Of a stretch of 64,000 nt of DNA, positions 1 through 9,167 are shown piece after piece. Source of the DNA: JBBIRW01 sp037441565 (GTDB lineage: Bacteria > Desulfobacterota > JBBIRW01). Each line of letters opens with the position of its first letter. Positions within the stretch are counted from its first letter, which is position 1. The notes below the pieces were generated by a model. That model ran no database searches. It was not told the DNA's origin and saw only the letters and a list, made by a program, of their open reading frames with translations. A program made the position numbers and the translations under genes. The stretch lies in the NCBI GenBank assembly GCA_037441565.1, contig JBBIRW010000005.1, forward strand, positions 124,001 to 188,000, given 5' to 3'.

Positions 1-1364
1 CCCACACAGAAATTCTTGAAGATCTCATCAAGTATATCATCCGTGGTAAATTCCCCAGTAATCTCACATACTGCCTGGAGGGCATCCTTCACCTCTATCG
101 ATATTATCTCTTCAGGTGCACCTTCCTTCATCAACATGATTGCCCTCTCCATTGATCCCTTTGCCCTCTCCAGACACAATCTGTGCCTTTCACCTATAAT
201 AACTCCCTCCGGACGATTGATTTCGATGGTCCTCTTTATCTCACCCTTCAGTTCTTCAACCCCCCATCCATAAAGGGCTGAAATTTCGTAAATAGCCCTC
301 CTCCAAGGGATAAGTGCATCGATATCCCTCCGGGAAACAATCCTATCCTTATCGATCTTATTTATCACAGCAATTACACTTCTGCCTTTCAAATCATCTG
401 CAATCCTTAAGTCCTCATCACCCAGTGCTGTGCTGCCATCAACCATGAAAACAACGACCTCTGCCTCATCAATTGTCTTTCTTGACCTTTTTATCCCCTC
501 CATTTCAACTGGATCCTCTGGCTCCCTTATGCCTGCAGTATCAACAAGGACTATCCTCTTTCCATCGAGATATATTTCCTCCTCAACTGTATCCCTTGTT
601 GTTCCCGGCCATTCTGTAACAATTGCCCTATCCTTTCTCAACATCGTGTTAAGGAGGCTTGATTTGCCCACATTTGTCCTTCCGACGATTGCAACCCTAT
701 GCCCTCCTCTCATATATCTCCCTTCCTCATAGCCCTTTAGCAACCCATCTATTTCATCAAGAATCTGCAGGGAGAGCCCATTCATCCGGTCCCTGTCTAT
801 TTCAATATCCTCATCATTGAAATCGATATCTGCTTCAAGTATTGCTGCAACCAGCTTAAGATCCGCTGTTAGCTTTACAAATCTTTCTGAAAGCCCCCCT
901 CTTAGCTGAAAAGAGGCAATTGCAAGCTCTTCTTCGCTTTTTGCCCTTATCAGCTCGCACACCGCTTCAGCTTGAATGAGATCCATCTTCCCATTTAGAA
1001 ATGCCCTCTTTGTATACTCACCAGGCTCAGCCATCCGTGCACCATTTCTTATAAAGATATTGATGATCTTTTTAAGAATCAAAGGGTTGCCATGCGCATG
1101 GATCTCAACCATATCTTCTCCCGTATAGGAATATGGCCCTTTGAAAAATGCATACAATACATCATCAACCCACCTGCCGCTCTCCGGATCTATAACCCTT
1201 CCCCTGAAAAGGAGTCTGGGCGTTATCTTCTCTCTGAAAGGCTCGATTATCTTCGATGAGATGCGATGTGCATCCGGACCGCTAACCCTTATGATTCCAA
1301 TTGCCCCCACACCCTCAGGTGTGGCAACAGCAACAATGGTGTCTCCTCCAAGAAATCCTTTCAT
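1..1364 (-). CDS. mnmE: tRNA modification GTPase MnmE (3' end just outside window)
   Basis: MnmE, with MnmG, makes the (carboxymethyl)aminomethyl group on wobble uridine 34 of certain tRNAs in the cytoplasm. Translated from the ATG at 1362-1364, the frame is open to base 1. It shows an N-terminal folate-binding region, a helical domain and an inserted GTPase domain with GRTNVGKSS (G1), DTAGIRE (G3) and NKID (G4). The C-terminus reads FCV followed by the first two bases of a Gly codon. The family ends in FC(I/V)GK, so only the last residue or two and the stop are missing. It lies 10 bases downstream of yidC. The jag gene often found between them is absent. Identification is secure. Confidence 0.95.
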   Translation of the reverse strand, partial: MKGFLGGDTIVAVATPEGVGAIGIIRVSGPDAHRISSKIIEPFREKITPRLLFRGRVIDPESGRWVDDVLYAFFKGPYSYTGEDMVEIHAHGNPLILKKIINIFIRNGARMAEPGEYTKRAFLNGKMDLIQAEAVCELIRAKSEEELAIASFQLRGGLSERFVKLTADLKLVAAILEADIDFNDEDIEIDRDRMNGLSLQILDEIDGLLKGYEEGRYMRGGHRVAIVGRTNVGKSSLLNTMLRKDRAIVTEWPGTTRDTVEEEIYLDGKRIVLVDTAGIREPEDPVEMEGIKRSRKTIDEAEVVVFMVDGSTALGDEDLRIADDLKGRSVIAVINKIDKDRIVSRRDIDALIPWRRAIYEISALYGWGVEELKGEIKRTIEINRPEGVIIGERHRLCLERAKGSMERAIMLMKEGAPEEIISIEVKDALQAVCEITGEFTTDDILDEIFKNFCV

Positions 1365-1374
1365 AGATTGCTTC

Positions 1375-2937
1375 TTATGCCTTTACTTCCTTGAGCATCC
1401 TGTTTATAAAAATCTGCTGGATAATGGAAAGGATGTTGTTAATAAGCCAGTACAAAACAAGCCCTGATGGAAAGTAGATAGAAATGATGGTAAAGAAGAT
1501 CGGGAGGAAAAGGAGCATCTTTTCCTGTGTAGGATCACCTCCACTGGGTGTTATCCATTGCTGAATGAACATAGTTACACCCATAAGCACGGGTGTTATG
1601 TAGTAGTGATCATAATCGGAAAGATCCTTTATCCACATTATAAATGGTGCATGCCGGAGCTCTATGGCAATAAGAAGAACTTTATACAGTGCAAAGAAGA
1701 CTGGAATCTGAACGATTATGGGAAGACATCCCCCGAAGGGGTTTACCTTATGTATCCTGTAGAGCTGCATTATCTCTTTGTTGAGTTTCTCCGGCTCATT
1801 CTTATATTTTTCTCTGAGCGCTGTTATCTTGGGCTGCAATTTTTGTATCTCTTTCATAGATCGGAATTGATATATGCTCAGCGGAAAAAATATGATCTTT
1901 ATTATCATTGTTAACAGGGCTATTGCATATCCATAATTACCAGTTATCCTGTAAAAAAATTTAAGCACGTACAAAAATGGCCTTGCAAGAAATCCAAAGT
2001 ATCCAAACTCGATCGTTCGCTCCAGCCCGATCCCCATTCCCTTCAGTATTTCGATCTGTTTTGGTCCTGCAAAAATAGTAATTTTAAGTCTTCTGTCTTC
2101 CTTGATAACATCGGATAGCTCTACTATTGCCCTTTCATCCTTTCTTGAAAACACTGCCCTTCCACCCTTTTCCATGATCAGCGCGATAAGGAAATATTTG
2201 CTGTCCATACCTGCCCAGAAAACATCCCTTTTCAAAGAACCAGCTTCATCCCATTTTTCGCTTTCCTTTTTCTCGAATTCCTTCCCATTAAACCAGACTC
2301 CGCGGGAAAGGTATATATCTTCATGTTTTTTAACTCCTGCAGGAAGATTGCAAGAAAATCTCATCCCATAGGGAGGCGTTCCTATATTACCTATCTCTAT
2401 TTCAACATCAATAATGTATCTGTCCGCATAAAAGGTATATGTCTTTATAATATACCCCCCCTTTGGATTTTTCCATTTCAGGACGACATTCCCTTTTCCA
2501 CTTTTTATTACTGCTTCTTTTATATCAGATCGGAAGACGGCATTTGATGATACCAATTCCCTGTCAAGAATATCCGCATGAATTACCCCCCTTTTTCCAT
2601 TCTGCTTAAGAATATCAATGGGTTTTCCATCCTTTCCGACTCTATCCCTGTAGTTTATTAATTCAATGGCGATCAGCGATCCATCTGCCTCATTTAAAAC
2701 CGCCCTGTATAGCTGGGTTTCTACAACTATACCCCTCCCCTCAGATGCGAGATCAGGGGGCTTTACTGCCCTTCTCGTCTTAACTTCACCAATATCTGCA
2801 ACCCCTTTTTCCCTGGGTTCCACCTTCCCACCCTCCGTTTTAATTGGGGCCCTTTTTGCAGAAATATACTGAAATACAATGATAATCAAAACAGAGAGTA
2901 TTATTGCCAGGAGTGTCCTCTTCTCCATATCATCCAT
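1375..2937 (-). CDS. yidC: Membrane protein insertase YidC
   Basis: YidC inserts and folds inner-membrane proteins, alone or with SecYEG. The 520-residue protein has an N-terminal membrane anchor (about residues 8-25), then a large periplasmic domain (about 60-330), then a C-terminal five-helix core starting near residue 340. The core includes the stretch FGGCLPIIVQIPVFFALY and a tail ending LINNILSIIQQIFINRMLK. The large periplasmic domain is typical of diderm bacteria and absent from Gram-positive versions. It sits in the conserved order rpmH-rnpA-yidD-yidC-mnmE, transcribed away from the putative origin. The closing tail is short with few basic residues, so direct ribosome binding by the C-terminus is less likely. 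Confidence 0.97.
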   Translation of the reverse strand: MDDMEKRTLLAIILSVLIIIVFQYISAKRAPIKTEGGKVEPREKGVADIGEVKTRRAVKPPDLASEGRGIVVETQLYRAVLNEADGSLIAIELINYRDRVGKDGKPIDILKQNGKRGVIHADILDRELVSSNAVFRSDIKEAVIKSGKGNVVLKWKNPKGGYIIKTYTFYADRYIIDVEIEIGNIGTPPYGMRFSCNLPAGVKKHEDIYLSRGVWFNGKEFEKKESEKWDEAGSLKRDVFWAGMDSKYFLIALIMEKGGRAVFSRKDERAIVELSDVIKEDRRLKITIFAGPKQIEILKGMGIGLERTIEFGYFGFLARPFLYVLKFFYRITGNYGYAIALLTMIIKIIFFPLSIYQFRSMKEIQKLQPKITALREKYKNEPEKLNKEIMQLYRIHKVNPFGGCLPIIVQIPVFFALYKVLLIAIELRHAPFIMWIKDLSDYDHYYITPVLMGVTMFIQQWITPSGGDPTQEKMLLFLPIFFTIISIYFPSGLVLYWLINNILSIIQQIFINRMLKEVKA

Positions 2938-2969
2938 GGATCATCTACCCTTCTCTATCCGTGATATGC

Positions 2970-3188
2970 TCACATATCAGGCGGAGGATCATAACCCCCA
3001 TAGCTCCAGGGATTACATCTAAGAATCCTTCTACTTATAATCAAAAGCCCGTTTAAAAAGGGGCGGTTTCCTTTTAGCACAATCATTGCATATGTGCTGC
3101 AGGAAGGGTAAAACCTGCAGTTCCTTCCCAGGAATGGTGAAATTGTGATTTTATAAAGTCTTAATAACAGGAGAAAAAGCGCCTTCAT
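2970..3188 (-). CDS. yidD: Membrane protein insertion efficiency factor YidD
   Basis: This is a 72-residue member of the YidD family, a small amphipathic inner-membrane-associated protein thought to help YidC-dependent insertion. The family signature is clear: an N-terminal amphipathic helix, then RFYPSCSTYA around residues 26-35, then RRILRCNPWSYGGYDPPP near the C-terminus, with the conserved cysteines. Its first codons overlap the 3' end of rnpA by 4 bases, so the two are probably translationally coupled. It lies between rnpA and yidC as in most bacteria. Confidence 0.95.
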   Translation of the reverse strand: MKALFLLLLRLYKITISPFLGRNCRFYPSCSTYAMIVLKGNRPFLNGLLIISRRILRCNPWSYGGYDPPPDM

Positions 3189-3538
3189 AGATTTTTAAAT
3201 ATATTTATTAACTCCTTTTCTATCTCTGAGAAACCCACATCCAATTGAGTCTCTTTCTTATATATGATATATATGTCCTTGCCCTGTGGAAAAAGGAGTT
3301 TATTTTTCCTGAATACCTCCCTTAACAACCTTTTTATGTAATTACGACTTACAGAGCTCCCGGCCTTCTTCCCAACACTTACCCCCAGCCTTCTATAACC
3401 ATGCTCATTTTCTGATAATAATATTATAAAATGATCCGTTGATAATCGTTGACACCTTTTGGTTCGCAGGAATTCGCGCCCCTCTATCCTCTCCTTCTTG
3501 CTTAACCCCTGGGAAGCTCTATTTTTTTGGGATCTCAA
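3185..3538 (-). CDS. rnpA: Ribonuclease P protein component
   Basis: RnpA is the basic protein subunit of RNase P, which trims tRNA 5' leaders. The 117-residue sequence contains the family core GVSVGKKAGSSVSRNYIKR with the RNR-like loop (here SRNYIKRLLRE) that contacts the catalytic RNA. The longest frame starts at a TTG (3536-3538), 7 bases after an AGAGG. No ATG occurs before the conserved region. This start lies inside the 3' end of rpmH in another frame, an 18-base overlap. A start nearer GLSKKERI (about residue 11) cannot be excluded but would need a poorer initiation codon. Confidence 0.93.
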   Translation of the reverse strand: MRSQKNRASQGLSKKERIEGREFLRTKRCQRLSTDHFIILLSENEHGYRRLGVSVGKKAGSSVSRNYIKRLLREVFRKNKLLFPQGKDIYIIYKKETQLDVGFSEIEKELINIFKNL

Positions 3539-3668
3539 CGGTAAGCCTCTTTCTCCCCTTTTCTCTTCTTCTTTTCAGAACACGCTGGCCACCCTTTGTC
3601 TCCATCCTCTTCAAGAACCCATGTGTCCTCTTTCTCCTCAAATTGTGTGGTTGATATGTTCTTTTCAT
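3519..3668 (-). CDS. rpmH: 50S ribosomal protein L34
   Basis: I found this small gene by translating the minus strand upstream of rnpA. It encodes 49 residues from the ATG at 3666-3668 to a TAG at 3519-3521. The N-terminus MKRTYQPHNLRRKRTHGF and the later RRREKGRKRLTV are the L34 signature. The protein is very basic, as expected for a small rRNA-binding protein of the large subunit. A GGAG-like site lies just upstream. The protein ends EIPKK, a few residues longer than the usual 44-46. This extension forms the overlap with the rnpA start. It is the first gene to the left of the putative origin. Confidence 0.95.
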   Translation of the reverse strand: MKRTYQPHNLRRKRTHGFLKRMETKGGQRVLKRRREKGRKRLTVEIPKK

Positions 3669-4014
3669 TCCAAAACTCCTTTAAAATCCTGAGGGCATAT
3701 TATTTAAACTTTTTTTAATCCATTATGTCAATAGTTCAGTTGCTTGGGAAAAAAAATTTAATTGATTTTCAATAATTTCTATTTTCCAATCGTTTTAACC
3801 CTATATAAAATATCGAATCTAAATCGAAATTTTTTTTTGACATGTTTTCGTCCAGGTGATACCAATAACTCCATAATTTATGTTCAAACCAATCCTAATA
3901 CATTATAAACAACCAATTATTTACTTAACCATGCATACTTCATATATCTTTTTAGGTTATCAACAGCTGTTGATAACCCTGTGAATAAATGGACTGCTGT
4001 GGAGAGTAATGGAT
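3669..4014. other. Putative oriC, left part: AT-rich gap with DnaA-box cluster
   Basis: The 346 bases between rpmH and dnaA hold no gene. Runs of A and T dominate 3690-3840, a plausible unwinding region. Immediately before dnaA, 3955-3978 is a perfect 24-base palindrome made of two facing DnaA boxes, TTATCAACA (3957-3965) and its complement (3968-3976). A third box, TGTGAATAA (3980-3988, TTATTCACA on the minus strand), follows. Genes diverge from this gap on both sides, as is usual at origins. The dnaA promoter must also lie here, so the palindrome could equally be an autoregulatory operator. Origin function is inferred. Confidence 0.72.
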
Positions 4015-5355
4015 ATGAGTGAAAGCTGGAAAAGGTGCACAGAGATTATTAAAGAGATCATTACCGACGATAATTTTGAAAAGTGGATTAAGCCATTAAA
4101 GCCCATAGGATTAATCGGTAACGAATATATTCTTGAGGTCCCGAATAAATTTCTGAGGGACTGGATTTTTGAAAACTACCGATCAATAATTATAGAAAGC
4201 CTTAAAAAGGCTCTTAATAATCCCGAGATCTCCCTCTCATTCACTGTTCCTGATGAAAATAACCTTCCAAGGAGAGAGGGGACAAAGCAAAGGCCACCAT
4301 ATTTTGATCCATCATCAATTATTATAAATAGAATCTATAAATTTGAAAATTTTGTAGTCGGACCTTGCAATCAGTTTGCCCATGCAGCAGCCCTTGCAGT
4401 AGCTACAAATCCTGCAAAATCTTACAATCCACTTTTTATCTATGGAGGTGTTGGGCTTGGAAAAACACATCTTCTCAATGCTATCGCAAATTATATCTAC
4501 AACACAGATCCCGGAAGAAGGGTCTGTTATGTAACATCTGAAAAATTTATGAATGAGCTTATAAATTCAATACGTTTTGATAAGATGGATCAATTCAGAA
4601 ATAAATATCGCAGCATGGATGTTCTTTTAATCGATGATATTCAATTTCTCTCAGGAAAGGAAAGAACACAGGAGGAATTTTTTCACACATTTAACACGCT
4701 TTATGAAGCCAGGAAGCAGATAGTTATAAGTAGCGATAGATTTCCCAAGGACATACCTCATCTTGAGAATAGACTTAAATCAAGGTTTGAATCGGGGTTA
4801 ATAGCTGATATCCAGCCACCGGATTTTGAAACGCTTCTGGCCATAATTGAAAAGAAAATGGAATCTCACTCCATCCAATTGCCCGGAGAGGTTGTTGAGC
4901 TGCTTGCAAGAAATATAAATTCAAATATAAGGGAGCTCGAGGGCGCCCTTGTAAAGCTCGTTGCATATGCCTCTCTCACAAAAAGGGATATAACAATAGA
5001 TATTGCAAGGGATTTACTGAAGGAATATCTATCGCGAGTAAGGAGGGATATAAGTATTGAAGACATACAGAGGATCGTCTCATCCTATTTCAATATTAAA
5101 TTAAACGATTTAAAGTCTCCCAGGCGTTCAAAAGACCTTTCCTTTCCAAGACAGATAGCAATGTATCTCTGCAGATCCCTCACAAAGAGCTCTTTTCCAG
5201 AAATCGGTATAAGATTTGGTGGAAAAGATCACGCTACGGTTATCCATGCTGTAAAAAAGATAGAGAAACTTATTGTGCAAGATGAAAAGATAAGGATTAT
5301 TATCGAAGATATAAAATCGAATATTATGAATAATAGTAGAAATAATTGTGAATAA
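4015..5355 (+). CDS. dnaA: Chromosomal replication initiator DnaA
   Basis: DnaA binds DnaA boxes and opens the origin. The 446-residue protein has an N-terminal DnaB/DiaA-interaction domain (to about 80) and a short linker. The AAA+ domain follows, with Walker A GVGLGKTH and Walker B LLIDDIQFL. The C-terminal helix-turn-helix domain has the signature GGKDHATVIHAV. Two in-frame ATGs occur, at 4009 and 4015. The second lies 8 bases after GGAGAG (4001-4006) and the first only 2, so I prefer 4015. The upstream DnaA-box palindrome suggests autoregulation. A DnaA box on the minus strand coincides with the stop codon (5347-5355). Confidence 0.97.
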   Translation: MSESWKRCTEIIKEIITDDNFEKWIKPLKPIGLIGNEYILEVPNKFLRDWIFENYRSIIIESLKKALNNPEISLSFTVPDENNLPRREGTKQRPPYFDPSSIIINRIYKFENFVVGPCNQFAHAAALAVATNPAKSYNPLFIYGGVGLGKTHLLNAIANYIYNTDPGRRVCYVTSEKFMNELINSIRFDKMDQFRNKYRSMDVLLIDDIQFLSGKERTQEEFFHTFNTLYEARKQIVISSDRFPKDIPHLENRLKSRFESGLIADIQPPDFETLLAIIEKKMESHSIQLPGEVVELLARNINSNIRELEGALVKLVAYASLTKRDITIDIARDLLKEYLSRVRRDISIEDIQRIVSSYFNIKLNDLKSPRRSKDLSFPRQIAMYLCRSLTKSSFPEIGIRFGGKDHATVIHAVKKIEKLIVQDEKIRIIIEDIKSNIMNNSRNNCE

Positions 5356-5505
5356 TATATGCATTAAATTTTCTTGTTGATAAATAATGGATTTTGATTT
5401 TTTTTATGATCGAAATAGTCTATTATGGGTGCTGATTTTTTTATTTTTCAACATATACACAGGCTATATAATTACGAGATTTAATATATTATAGAGGAAA
5501 TTAAA
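5347..5505. other. Putative oriC, right part: dnaA-dnaN gap with DnaA boxes
   Basis: The gap after dnaA is almost all A and T. It carries TGTGAATAA at 5347-5355, overlapping the dnaA stop, and TGTTGATAA at 5375-5383. Both read as DnaA boxes on the minus strand. Long T runs follow (5396-5445), a candidate duplex-unwinding element, and a GAGGAAAT ribosome site precedes dnaN. Together with the cluster upstream of dnaA this resembles the bipartite origins known in Bacillus and Helicobacter. Function is inferred from sequence only. Confidence 0.55.
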
Positions 5506-6630
5506 ATGGAGATAAGTATAAAAAGGGAACCTTTTTTAAGAGCACTTCAGAAGATCCAAGGAATTGTTGAAAAGAGAGTTACTATGCCAATCTTATCACA
5601 TTGTCTTGTTGAAGTTACGGGAGGAAAGGGCTTAATGTTGACAGCGACGGATATGGAAATTTTGTTAAACACAAGGGTTGAATGTAATATCAAGAGAGAG
5701 GGAAGGGTAGCAGTTCCAGCAAGAAAACTATTTGAGATCGTGAGGGACCTTCCAGGGGATCATATAAATATGAAATGGAAGGAGGGTTATTTTCTTGAAA
5801 TAACAAGTGGTAAAAGTATATTTAAAATAACGTCACTTCCTGCTGATGAATTTCCAAGCATTAATCTTGAAATTGCCAAATGTATAGAGATAGAGGCTGA
5901 AGCCCTGCAAAGATTAATAGATAGATGTTTTTTTGCCGTATCAACAGATGAGACAAGATATAATCTGAACGGCATTTATTTTGAGGCGATAAGACCGAAT
6001 AAATTAAGAGCTGTTGCAACGGATGGGCATAGATTATCTTACCATGAATATATGATTGGCGAGGAGAGATTGGGGAAACTTTTAATAACCTCATCAAAAA
6101 GGAGCGGTATAATTGTTCCAAGAAAGGGGATACAGGAAATAAGAAGATTGATAAGTGATGAGGAGAGTGTTGGCATTAATATCATGGAGTCATCGATAGG
6201 ACTTGAGATTGAGGAAACAAGGTTGACAATAAGGGCACTTGATGCAGAGTTTCCAGAGTACAAGCAGGTGATACCGAGGGAGAACAATAACAGGGCGATA
6301 ATGGTGAGGGAGGATTTTCTTGATGCTATAAAAAGGGTATCGATTATTTCTTCTGAGAGGACGAGGGCAATTAAGTTGGATTTTAAAAAGGGATCATTGA
6401 AGATATCATCAGCAAATCCTGACATTGGGGAAGCAGAAGAGGAGATAGATATTGAATATAATGGTTCCGAACTTCTGATAGCATTCAATGCAAAATATCT
6501 TATTGATGTACTGGAGAATTCAGAAAGTAGCAATGTTGTAATGGAGATGAAAGATGATCTATCACCAGTAGTTGTAAAATTTATCGGAGAGGAGGATAAT
6601 TTAAATATAATCATGCCCATGCGAATCTAA
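5506..6630 (+). CDS. dnaN: DNA polymerase III beta subunit (sliding clamp)
   Basis: DnaN forms the dimeric ring that tethers DNA polymerase III to DNA. The 374-residue length matches the family, with three repeated clamp folds of about 125 residues. Recognisable family features are RVTMPILSHCLVE near residue 25, ATDGHRLSYHE near 175, and the C-terminal IIMPMRI close, which lines the partner-binding pocket (usual family end MPMR(L/I)). A GAGGAAAT ribosome site lies 7 bases before the ATG. Unlike many bacteria, recF does not follow. The next gene is gyrB after a 93-base gap. Confidence 0.97.
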   Translation: MEISIKREPFLRALQKIQGIVEKRVTMPILSHCLVEVTGGKGLMLTATDMEILLNTRVECNIKREGRVAVPARKLFEIVRDLPGDHINMKWKEGYFLEITSGKSIFKITSLPADEFPSINLEIAKCIEIEAEALQRLIDRCFFAVSTDETRYNLNGIYFEAIRPNKLRAVATDGHRLSYHEYMIGEERLGKLLITSSKRSGIIVPRKGIQEIRRLISDEESVGINIMESSIGLEIEETRLTIRALDAEFPEYKQVIPRENNNRAIMVREDFLDAIKRVSIISSERTRAIKLDFKKGSLKISSANPDIGEAEEEIDIEYNGSELLIAFNAKYLIDVLENSESSNVVMEMKDDLSPVVVKFIGEEDNLNIIMPMRI

Positions 6631-6723
6631 AAATCCCTTCTTAAAAATTTAGCCTATATATGATAGAATAATATAATTAAGCCTTTCACAGGATTATAAA
6701 AATCATATTGATAATTACTAAAA

Positions 6724-9138
6724 ATGGATCAAACAAATAGAGCTTATAATGCAGAAGCAATAAGGGTTCTCGAGGGTCTTGATGCTGTAAGAAAAAGACC
6801 TGCTATGTATATAGGATCAACAGGTGCATCAGGGCTTCACCATCTGGTATTTGAGGTTGTTGACAATAGTATAGATGAGGCCCTTGCAGGATTCTGTACG
6901 GGGATAAATGTAATAATCCATCAGGATGGCAGTATAACGGTTGAGGATAATGGAAGGGGCATCCCAGTAGATATGCATAAAGAGAAGAAGAAACCTGCAG
7001 CCGAGGTCGTTCTTACAACGCTCCATGCTGGAGGTAAATTTGATCATCACACATATAAGGTATCGGGAGGTCTTCATGGTGTTGGTGTTTCTGTTGTAAA
7101 TGCACTATCGGAATATCTTTACCTCGAAATAAGAAGGGATGGAAAACTATATATTCAGGAATACAGCCGCGGTCAGCCATTGACAAAGTTAAAGGCATGT
7201 GGAGATGTGGTTGGGACGGGGACAAAAATAAGATTTAAGCCGGATCCGGAGATATTTGAGGACCTTGTATTCAATTTCGATATAATAAGCCAGAGATTAA
7301 GGGAGCTTGCATTTCTAAACCCGGGGCTAAAGATTACGATAGAGGATGAAAGGATTGATAAATCGTATACATTCCAGTATGAGGGAGGGATAAAGTCATT
7401 TGTTGAATTCTTAAATAAGACAAGGGAGGTTATCCATCCTTCTATATATATTTCAGGCGAGAAAGACGGGGTTTTTGTTGAGATAGCACTCCAGTATAAC
7501 GATACTTATAATGAAACAATATTCTCTTTTGTTAATACGATAAATACACAGGAAGGTGGAACCCATGTTATTGGATTTAAGTCAGCCCTTACAAGAACAA
7601 TAAATTCATATGCGCAGAGCAAAAATATGTTGAAAGGGATGAAGGAGCCTCTTCAGGGGGAGGACATAAGAGAAGGTCTTGTTGCTGTATTAAGCATAAA
7701 GATGCCAAACCCCCAGTTTGAAGGGCAGACAAAGACGAGGCTTGGAAACAGCGATGTGAAAGGGATCGTTGAAAGCATTGTTAATGAAAAACTCCTATCA
7801 TATCTTGAGGAGAACCCATCGGTTTCAAAGAGGATAATCGAAAAGGCTATGGAGGCAGCTAGAGCAAGGGAGGCAGCGAGGAAAGCAAAGGAGATCGTAA
7901 GAAAAAAGGGTAGCATCGATGGGACAGGGCTTCCCGGAAAACTGGCAGACTGTCAGGAGAAAAACCCTGAGGAGTGCGAGCTTTACATAGTAGAGGGAGA
8001 CTCAGCAGGCGGTTCAGCAAAGCAGGGAAGGGACAGAAGAAATCAAGCAGTCCTTCCACTAAAGGGAAAGATTCTTAATGTTGAGAAGGCAAGGTTCGAC
8101 AAGGTTCTTTCAAATGAGGAGATAAAAACAATCATTGCAGCAGTGGGGGCAGGGATAGGAAAGAATGACTTCGATATATCAAAACTTCGATATCACAACA
8201 TAATAATAATGACAGATGCGGATGTTGATGGTTCACACATAAGAACGCTTTTGCTCACATTCTTCTACAGGCAGATGGCTGAATTAATTGAAAGAGGCCA
8301 TCTTTTTATTGCCCAGCCACCCCTTTACCGTATAAAAAAGGGGAAGTCAGAAAGATACATAAGGGATGATGCTGAGCTTGCTTTATACATAATCGAATCG
8401 GGAATCGAAGGGATAAAGATTTATGGAAGTTCATCCAAGGATGAAATTCATCATGAACATGTAAAAAATACAATAAAGAAGTTCATTCTATTTGATGAGA
8501 TCCTTGAAAAGCTTGACAGAAGACAGAAGGACAGGAGGGTTGCTGAGGCACTTGCGCTGGAAGAAGGGCTTAAAAAGGAGACTTTCAGGAACAGGAGAGA
8601 ACTGGAAAGGGTGCTGGATGATATAAAAACATATGTTGCCTCCCTATATCCTGATGCCTCGCCATTTGAGATCTACATAGAGAACGACAGGGATGGATTA
8701 TACAGAATAAGGACGATCCTGCGGAAGAATGGGGCAAGGAGGGAGAGTATATTCGATATATCATTTATAACATCAAACGAAATGCTTGAGATGAGGAGAC
8801 TGGCACAGTCATTCAGATCCCTGGGCGACCCACCTTTTACAATTGTGGATGGGGAAAAAAGAGAGTCGATTGGATCGATAAGGGATCTGTGTAACTATAT
8901 CCTCGAAAAAGGGAAGAAGGGGATATACATTCAAAGGTACAAGGGTCTCGGGGAGATGAACCCGGAGCAGCTCTGGGAAACAACAATGAATCCAGAAACA
9001 AGGAGACTTCTGCAGGTAAGAATAGAGGATGCTATGGAGGCGGACCAGCTATTCAGTATGCTTATGGGAGACAAGGTAGAACCCCGGAGGGAATTCATTG
9101 AACAGCACGCCCTTGAGGTAAGAAATCTCGATATTTAA
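6724..9138 (+). CDS. gyrB: DNA gyrase subunit B
   Basis: GyrB is the ATPase half of gyrase, which introduces negative supercoils. The 804 residues include the GHKL ATPase motifs (VVDNSIDEALAG near 46, DNGRGIPVD near 77 and GGLHGVGVSVVNAL near 115), the transducer domain, and the TOPRIM domain with EGDSAGGSAKQGRDR and DADVDGSHIRTLL. A roughly 165-residue insert (about 545-710) splits the TOPRIM/tail region, as in the 804-residue Escherichia coli type and unlike the shorter 630-650-residue Gram-positive type. The C-terminus holds YKGLGEMNPEQLWETTMNP. It is followed after 29 bases by gyrA. Confidence 0.97.
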   Translation: MDQTNRAYNAEAIRVLEGLDAVRKRPAMYIGSTGASGLHHLVFEVVDNSIDEALAGFCTGINVIIHQDGSITVEDNGRGIPVDMHKEKKKPAAEVVLTTLHAGGKFDHHTYKVSGGLHGVGVSVVNALSEYLYLEIRRDGKLYIQEYSRGQPLTKLKACGDVVGTGTKIRFKPDPEIFEDLVFNFDIISQRLRELAFLNPGLKITIEDERIDKSYTFQYEGGIKSFVEFLNKTREVIHPSIYISGEKDGVFVEIALQYNDTYNETIFSFVNTINTQEGGTHVIGFKSALTRTINSYAQSKNMLKGMKEPLQGEDIREGLVAVLSIKMPNPQFEGQTKTRLGNSDVKGIVESIVNEKLLSYLEENPSVSKRIIEKAMEAARAREAARKAKEIVRKKGSIDGTGLPGKLADCQEKNPEECELYIVEGDSAGGSAKQGRDRRNQAVLPLKGKILNVEKARFDKVLSNEEIKTIIAAVGAGIGKNDFDISKLRYHNIIIMTDADVDGSHIRTLLLTFFYRQMAELIERGHLFIAQPPLYRIKKGKSERYIRDDAELALYIIESGIEGIKIYGSSSKDEIHHEHVKNTIKKFILFDEILEKLDRRQKDRRVAEALALEEGLKKETFRNRRELERVLDDIKTYVASLYPDASPFEIYIENDRDGLYRIRTILRKNGARRESIFDISFITSNEMLEMRRLAQSFRSLGDPPFTIVDGEKRESIGSIRDLCNYILEKGKKGIYIQRYKGLGEMNPEQLWETTMNPETRRLLQVRIEDAMEADQLFSMLMGDKVEPRREFIEQHALEVRNLDI

Positions 9139-9167
9139 TCCCCGGATAATTTCGATAAGGGTGCTAT

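Noticed and set aside
1..1364. Possible truncated or pseudogene mnmE because no stop is seen
   Set aside because: The frame is intact and reaches FCV plus a partial Gly codon, so the gene simply ends a few bases outside the window.
6039..6620. Open frame of 193 codons on the minus strand inside dnaN
   Set aside because: It mirrors the conserved clamp gene and shows no family motif.
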